From: Sulfurimonas sp.
GTDB lineage: Bacteria > Campylobacterota > Campylobacteria > Campylobacterales > Sulfurimonadaceae
DNA: 18,391 nucleotides
Reading direction: 5' to 3'
Assembly: GCA_002733945.2 (NCBI GenBank)
Contig: NVXO02000004.1
Coordinates: 163,292 to 181,682, forward strand
Made by a program: the position numbers and the translations under genes
Part shown: piece by piece, positions 15,254-18,391 of the stretch
Layout of the letters: the number at the start of each line of letters is the position of its first letter
Position numbering within the stretch: the first letter of the stretch is position 1
Notes under the pieces: model-generated
Databases searched by the model: none
Seen by the model: only the letters and a program-made list of their open reading frames with translations
Told to the model about the DNA's origin: nothing

Positions 15254-15591
15254 TAAAGGCGTTCTTTTGAAAGGTGGTAGAGTACAGCACTAGAATCTAG
15301 TACTTCATTTATACGAATAGCAAGATTTTTCTCATACACCATAACCTCACCTTTACCTAAAATACGACCATTTACATATGATTCAACAGATTCACCTGCT
15401 GGTTTTTTTAAATCAATTATAGAACCTTTTTCAAGTTTAAGGATTTCACGAACCGAGAGCTCTGTTTCTCCTAAGTCTGAGACAAACTCTACTTCCATAT
15501 CTAAAATCCCTGAGTAGTCCATCCACGAGAGTTCATCTTTATTGTACGGTGCTTCTTTACCTGATTTATATTGTCTAGTAGGTTTAGTCAT
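15253..15591 (-). CDS. fliN: Flagellar motor switch protein FliN
   Basis: Part of the cytoplasmic C-ring that sets motor rotation and docks the flagellar export ATPase complex. At 112 aa, nearly all is the SpoA/FliN domain: ILDMEVEFVSDLGETELSVR, then EILKLEKGSIIDL, the hydrophobic ESVESYVNGRILGKGEV and LAIRINEVL, all in family order. A short charged N-terminus precedes it. The start ATG at 15591 has AAGGA upstream and lies 8 bases inside the upstream CheX-like gene, while the stop overlaps the fliO-like start. The three genes therefore form one tightly coupled unit. Confidence 0.93.
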   Translation of the reverse strand: MTKPTRQYKSGKEAPYNKDELSWMDYSGILDMEVEFVSDLGETELSVREILKLEKGSIIDLKKPAGESVESYVNGRILGKGEVMVYEKNLAIRINEVLDSSAVLYHLSKERL

Positions 15592-16012
15592 GTAGTTCCT
15601 TAATAGCTATAGTTATTTCATCTTCGTTAATTGTAATAGTCTGTGCACTGTCATGCTCTAGGTCGAAAATCCCAATTTTGATGAAATGAGGTGTACCTAT
15701 CGTATATGAATTTTTGGCTAGTTTCTCTGCTATAACTTTTGCACTTCCTATGATCAGGTTGGCAGTTTCAAGTGTCATATCTATAAGTGTCTCTTCATTA
15801 CTCTTCTCTTCTTCTAAAAAAAGATATGAGATTCTCTGCATAAAAGCCTCATCGGAAGCGATATATACACGGTGTTTTGTAGCATCTTCAGCATCTATGT
15901 CTATATAAGCAATTAGTGTTCTCTTTTTAGAGAAACCTTCACTGACACTATGAGACTCTCTAATTTGGTGTATACAAAAATTTTCTGTTGCTTTTTTAAT
16001 AGTTGTTAACAT
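15584..16012 (-). CDS. cheX: CheX/CheC-like chemotaxis phosphatase domain protein
   Basis: A 142-aa protein with the CheC/CheX fold signature: ETLIDMTLETANLIIGSAK holds E82, N85 and G89, matching the E-x2-N-x3-G active helix with which CheC, CheX and FliY remove phosphate from CheY-P. IGTPHFIKIG follows, as 'l..P.vv.G' does in that family. Only one ExxN helix is seen, as in CheX; CheC and FliY usually have two. It overlaps fliN by 8 bases, so CheX-like and FliN modules are made together, in effect the two halves of a FliY protein as separate chains. It could act on CheY-P at the motor. The symbol is provisional. The ATG at 16012 has AAAGG eight bases upstream. Confidence 0.75.
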   Translation of the reverse strand: MLTTIKKATENFCIHQIRESHSVSEGFSKKRTLIAYIDIDAEDATKHRVYIASDEAFMQRISYLFLEEEKSNEETLIDMTLETANLIIGSAKVIAEKLAKNSYTIGTPHFIKIGIFDLEHDSAQTITINEDEITIAIKELHD

Positions 16013-16040
16013 TTACGAAGCCTTTAAATTATTCTAATAG

Positions 16041-16046
16041 ATTATA
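16041..16046 (-). promoter_or_regulatory. -10 box of the cheX-fliN-fliO operon promoter
   Basis: TATAAT on the minus strand (16046-16041), with a predicted start point near 16034 and a leader of about 22 nt before the cheX-like ATG. I see no flagellar sigma-28 (GCCGATAA) or sigma-54 (GG-N10-GC) element here, so a vegetative promoter is suggested. No clear -35 box. Confidence 0.5.
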
Positions 16047-16074
16047 CTTTAACAAAACACAAAGCAAAATAAAA

Positions 16075-16083
16075 TGGTATAAT
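16075..16083 (+). promoter_or_regulatory. Extended -10 promoter of the TauE/SafE gene and uvrA
   Basis: TGGTATAAT is a perfect extended -10 element (TGnTATAAT). The predicted start point is near 16090, leaving a short leader of about 16 nt before the ATG at 16106. It lies back to back with the cheX promoter, the two -10 boxes being about 30 bp apart. Confidence 0.6.
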
Positions 16084-16105
16084 TCCCCAAAAATATAGGT
16101 CGTAT

Positions 16106-16837
16106 ATGCTAGAACTGAGCTTTATCGGGATTGTTGTTGGTACTTTATCAGGCTTTTTTGGTATAGGTGGTGGTACAGTTCTTGTACCCTTACTCTTACT
16201 CTTAGGTTATGAAATAAAAGTAGCTATTGGTATCTCAGTGATACAGATGACTTTTAGCTCTATTTACGGATCTTATCTCAACAATAAAAAAGGTACCTTA
16301 GATATATCTATGGTGCTATATATTGGTGTGGGTGGTTTCCTTGGTGCCCTTTTTAGTGGGATGATAACTGCTGTGTTTAGTGCAAGAACTTTAGAATTTG
16401 TATTTTTAAGTTTTGCTATTTTTGCATTACTGAGACTATTTTTTAAAACTGGGGAGCATAAAGAACAAAAAGAAGTACATAAACTTCTACTTGTACTTAT
16501 AGGTTTTTTTCTAGGTGCACTCAGTATGACTATAGGGGTGGGTGGAAGTATAATTCTTATACCTGTTTTAGTAGGCTTTTTACATGTACCACTTAAAAAA
16601 GCAGTTTCAGCTGGACTCTTTTTTGTAGTCTTTTCTTCAGTCTCAGGTTTAATAGCCCACTCAATAGAAGAAAATGTAGATTATGAGAGTGGAGTTGTGA
16701 TAGGCCTTGCCTCCTTAATAGGTGTTTATGCAGGGATACATTTAAAAGATACTGTAAGTGTAAAACTACAAAAAAATTTACTAGTAACATTTTATCTGCT
16801 TGTGGTAGCATATTTAATACAAAGAATATTTATATAA
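16106..16837 (+). CDS. TauE/SafE-family membrane transporter
   Basis: An inner-membrane protein of the TauE/SafE family (DUF81), whose studied members export sulfite or sulfoacetate. The 243-aa sequence is largely hydrophobic, with about eight membrane segments in two related halves. Each half carries the family's glycine-rich motif: GFFGIGGGTVLVPLLLLLG (16-34) and TIGVGGSIILIPVLVGF (about 142-158). Both helices are followed by the expected KKA.S or KVAIG segment. The substrate cannot be told from sequence; sulfite would suit a sulfur-oxidising host but that is inference. A strong extended -10 lies just upstream, and uvrA follows within 17 bases, so the two are probably co-transcribed. Confidence 0.92.
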   Translation: MLELSFIGIVVGTLSGFFGIGGGTVLVPLLLLLGYEIKVAIGISVIQMTFSSIYGSYLNNKKGTLDISMVLYIGVGGFLGALFSGMITAVFSARTLEFVFLSFAIFALLRLFFKTGEHKEQKEVHKLLLVLIGFFLGALSMTIGVGGSIILIPVLVGFLHVPLKKAVSAGLFFVVFSSVSGLIAHSIEENVDYESGVVIGLASLIGVYAGIHLKDTVSVKLQKNLLVTFYLLVVAYLIQRIFI

Positions 16838-16853
16838 TTTTAGGACAAATGAT

Positions 16854-18391
16854 TTGATAAAACAAGATAGTATAGTTATAACAGGTGCGAGAGAAAATAA
16901 TCTAAAAAATATTAATTTGACGATTCCAAAAAATCAGTTGGTTGTAATGACGGGTATAAGTGGTAGTGGAAAGTCTACACTTGCGTTTGATACTCTGTAT
17001 GCTGAAGGACAACGTCGTTATATGGAGTCTCTCTCCTCATATGCTAGACAGTTTTTAGACCGTGTTGGAAAACCTGATGTAGATAAGATTGAAGGGCTTA
17101 CTCCAGCTATTGCAATAGATCAAAAAACTACAAGTAAAAATCCACGTTCAACTGTTGGAACTATCACAGAAATATATGACTATTTTAGACTTCTTTTTGC
17201 ACGTGTAGGTGTACAGCACTGTCATAAATGTCATAAAGTTATTTCACAAATGTCAGCAGCAGATATTATAGGTGAAGTGCATAAACTCCCACAAAACGCA
17301 AAGTTAGTACTCTTAGCACCACTAGTACGTGAGAAAAAAGGCTCTTATGCAGATATGCTAGAGTCTCTTCTACATAAGGGTTATGTTAGGGCAATGATAG
17401 ATGGTGTTATGGTGCGTTTAGATGAAGAAATAGAATTAAGCAAGACAAAAAAACATACTATCAAAGTTGTAGTCGACCGTGTTGTTGTTAAACCTGAGAA
17501 CAAAGAGCGAATTGCAGCTGATGTTGAAAAAGCACTTAAAGAGTCTTATGGTGAGTTAGAGATAGACATCTTAAATCACGAAGAGCTTGATTGTAAAGCA
17601 CATATGCACTACTCAGAACATAATGCTTGTTTTGACTGTAAGATAAGTTTTGACCCACTTGAGCCACTCTCTTTTTCGTTTAACTCTCCTAAGGGTGCAT
17701 GTTCAGAATGTGATGGTTTAGGTCTACGCTATGCACTTGACCAAGAGAAGATTATAGACCAAGATTTAAGTATAGAAAAAGGTGCTGTTAAAATTGTATA
17801 TGGTTTTAATAAGGGTTATTACTTTACTTTTCTAAAAGGCTTTTGTGCGCATAATGGTATAGATATAACAGTGCCGTATTCGTCACTAGAAGAGCATCAA
17901 AAAAAGGCTATTTTACATGGAAACATAGATGAAGTTACATTTTTGTGGAAAAAGCATGAAGTAAAACGACTCTTCCCAGGAATCATTCGTATTGCCTACG
18001 ATATGTTCAAAGATGAAAAAGAACTTCAAGACTACATGAGTGAAAAAATATGTAATATTTGTGACTCAAATCGTTTAAAACGCGAGAGTTTAGCTGTACG
18101 AGTTGCAGATAAAGGTATAGCGGAACTTCTTAAAATGCCTATTGCAAAAACCTATGAATGGTTTGCAAATGAAGAACACTTTGCAGATATGAATGCTCAA
18201 AATGTACAGATATCTGCTCCTATCCTTAATGAGATTCGTGAGCGTTTATACTTTTTGTTTGATGTTGGTTTAGGGTACATTACCTTAGGGCGTGATGCTA
18301 GAACTATCTCTGGTGGCGAAGCACAACGTATCCGAATTGCGAGTCAAATAGGTTCTGGTTTAACAGGTGTTTTATATGTTCTTGATGAGCC
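16854..18391 (+). CDS. uvrA: UvrABC excision nuclease subunit A, 5' part
   Basis: UvrA finds bulky DNA damage and loads UvrB in nucleotide excision repair. About 512 codons are present; the full protein is about 940, so the right edge cuts it. The opening GARENNLKNINLTIP leads to the first Walker A, GISGSGKST (34-42), and LSSYARQFL. The first zinc module starts at C123 and C126 (CHKC), and its second pair is in NACFDCK. SFSFNSPKGACSECDGLG and the ABC signature TISGGEAQRIRIASQ follow, and the window ends in the Walker B strand VLYVLDE. The start is TTG at 16854: TAGGA lies eight bases upstream, no ATG exists before the Walker A region, and the nearby ATG at 16850 is out of frame and stops after two codons. 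Confidence 0.96.
   Translation, partial: MIKQDSIVITGARENNLKNINLTIPKNQLVVMTGISGSGKSTLAFDTLYAEGQRRYMESLSSYARQFLDRVGKPDVDKIEGLTPAIAIDQKTTSKNPRSTVGTITEIYDYFRLLFARVGVQHCHKCHKVISQMSAADIIGEVHKLPQNAKLVLLAPLVREKKGSYADMLESLLHKGYVRAMIDGVMVRLDEEIELSKTKKHTIKVVVDRVVVKPENKERIAADVEKALKESYGELEIDILNHEELDCKAHMHYSEHNACFDCKISFDPLEPLSFSFNSPKGACSECDGLGLRYALDQEKIIDQDLSIEKGAVKIVYGFNKGYYFTFLKGFCAHNGIDITVPYSSLEEHQKKAILHGNIDEVTFLWKKHEVKRLFPGIIRIAYDMFKDEKELQDYMSEKICNICDSNRLKRESLAVRVADKGIAELLKMPIAKTYEWFANEEHFADMNAQNVQISAPILNEIRERLYFLFDVGLGYITLGRDARTISGGEAQRIRIASQIGSGLTGVLYVLDE

Noticed and set aside
16850..16858. ATG at 16850 as a uvrA start
   Set aside because: It is out of frame with uvrA and reads ATG ATT TGA.
1..18391. 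CRISPR arrays, tRNA or rRNA genes, insertion sequences, phage genes
   Set aside because: No regularly spaced repeats, no cloverleaf-type RNA gene and no transposase or integrase-like frame were seen on either strand.

Overview
The window looks like a chromosomal segment of a free-living Campylobacterota (epsilonproteobacterial) bacterium, most like Sulfurimonas and its relatives. This rests on the low GC content seen by eye, the protein styles, and a gene order I remember as conserved from Campylobacter: accD, rlmH, a short DksA-like gene, a membrane protein, then dus. No database search was possible, so the genus is an inference.

Left part (1-2663, all minus strand) is an AT-rich accessory block tied to sugar nucleotides and surface polysaccharide. 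It holds the start of an unrecognised gene with a degenerate GGDEF-like look, a complete bifunctional mannose-1-phosphate guanylyltransferase/mannose-6-phosphate isomerase, and a broken glucose-6-phosphate isomerase gene. Each of the three has its own promoter, and all three promoters share one design: a 17-bp palindrome of the form TGCA-N7-TGCA, exactly 10 bp, a TATAAT-like -10 box, then a short leader with the start codon. This looks like an undescribed small regulon and is the most interesting thing in the window. The pgi gene has an in-frame amber stop just before its catalytic glutamate, and its 3' part is missing.

Middle part (2664-8824) is a non-coding stretch carrying the glutamate synthase promoter, then gltB and gltD, the large and small subunits of NADPH-dependent GOGAT.

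Right of this (8959-14330) is a tight plus-strand run: accD (TTG start), a ThiE/TenI-like gene, rlmH, a short DksA/TraR-like zinc protein, a two-pass membrane protein, a dihydrouridine synthase, and an unrecognised protein whose middle resembles a PD-(D/E)XK nuclease core. Overlaps and gaps of 0-11 nt suggest one transcription unit mixing lipid, cofactor, ribosome and tRNA modification functions.

Facing it on the minus strand (14327-16012) are three overlapping flagellar/chemotaxis genes: a CheX/CheC-like gene, fliN, and a FliO-like gene with an extra periplasmic domain. The divergent plus strand carries a TauE/SafE-family permease, followed at once by uvrA, which starts at TTG and runs off the right edge just after the ABC signature.
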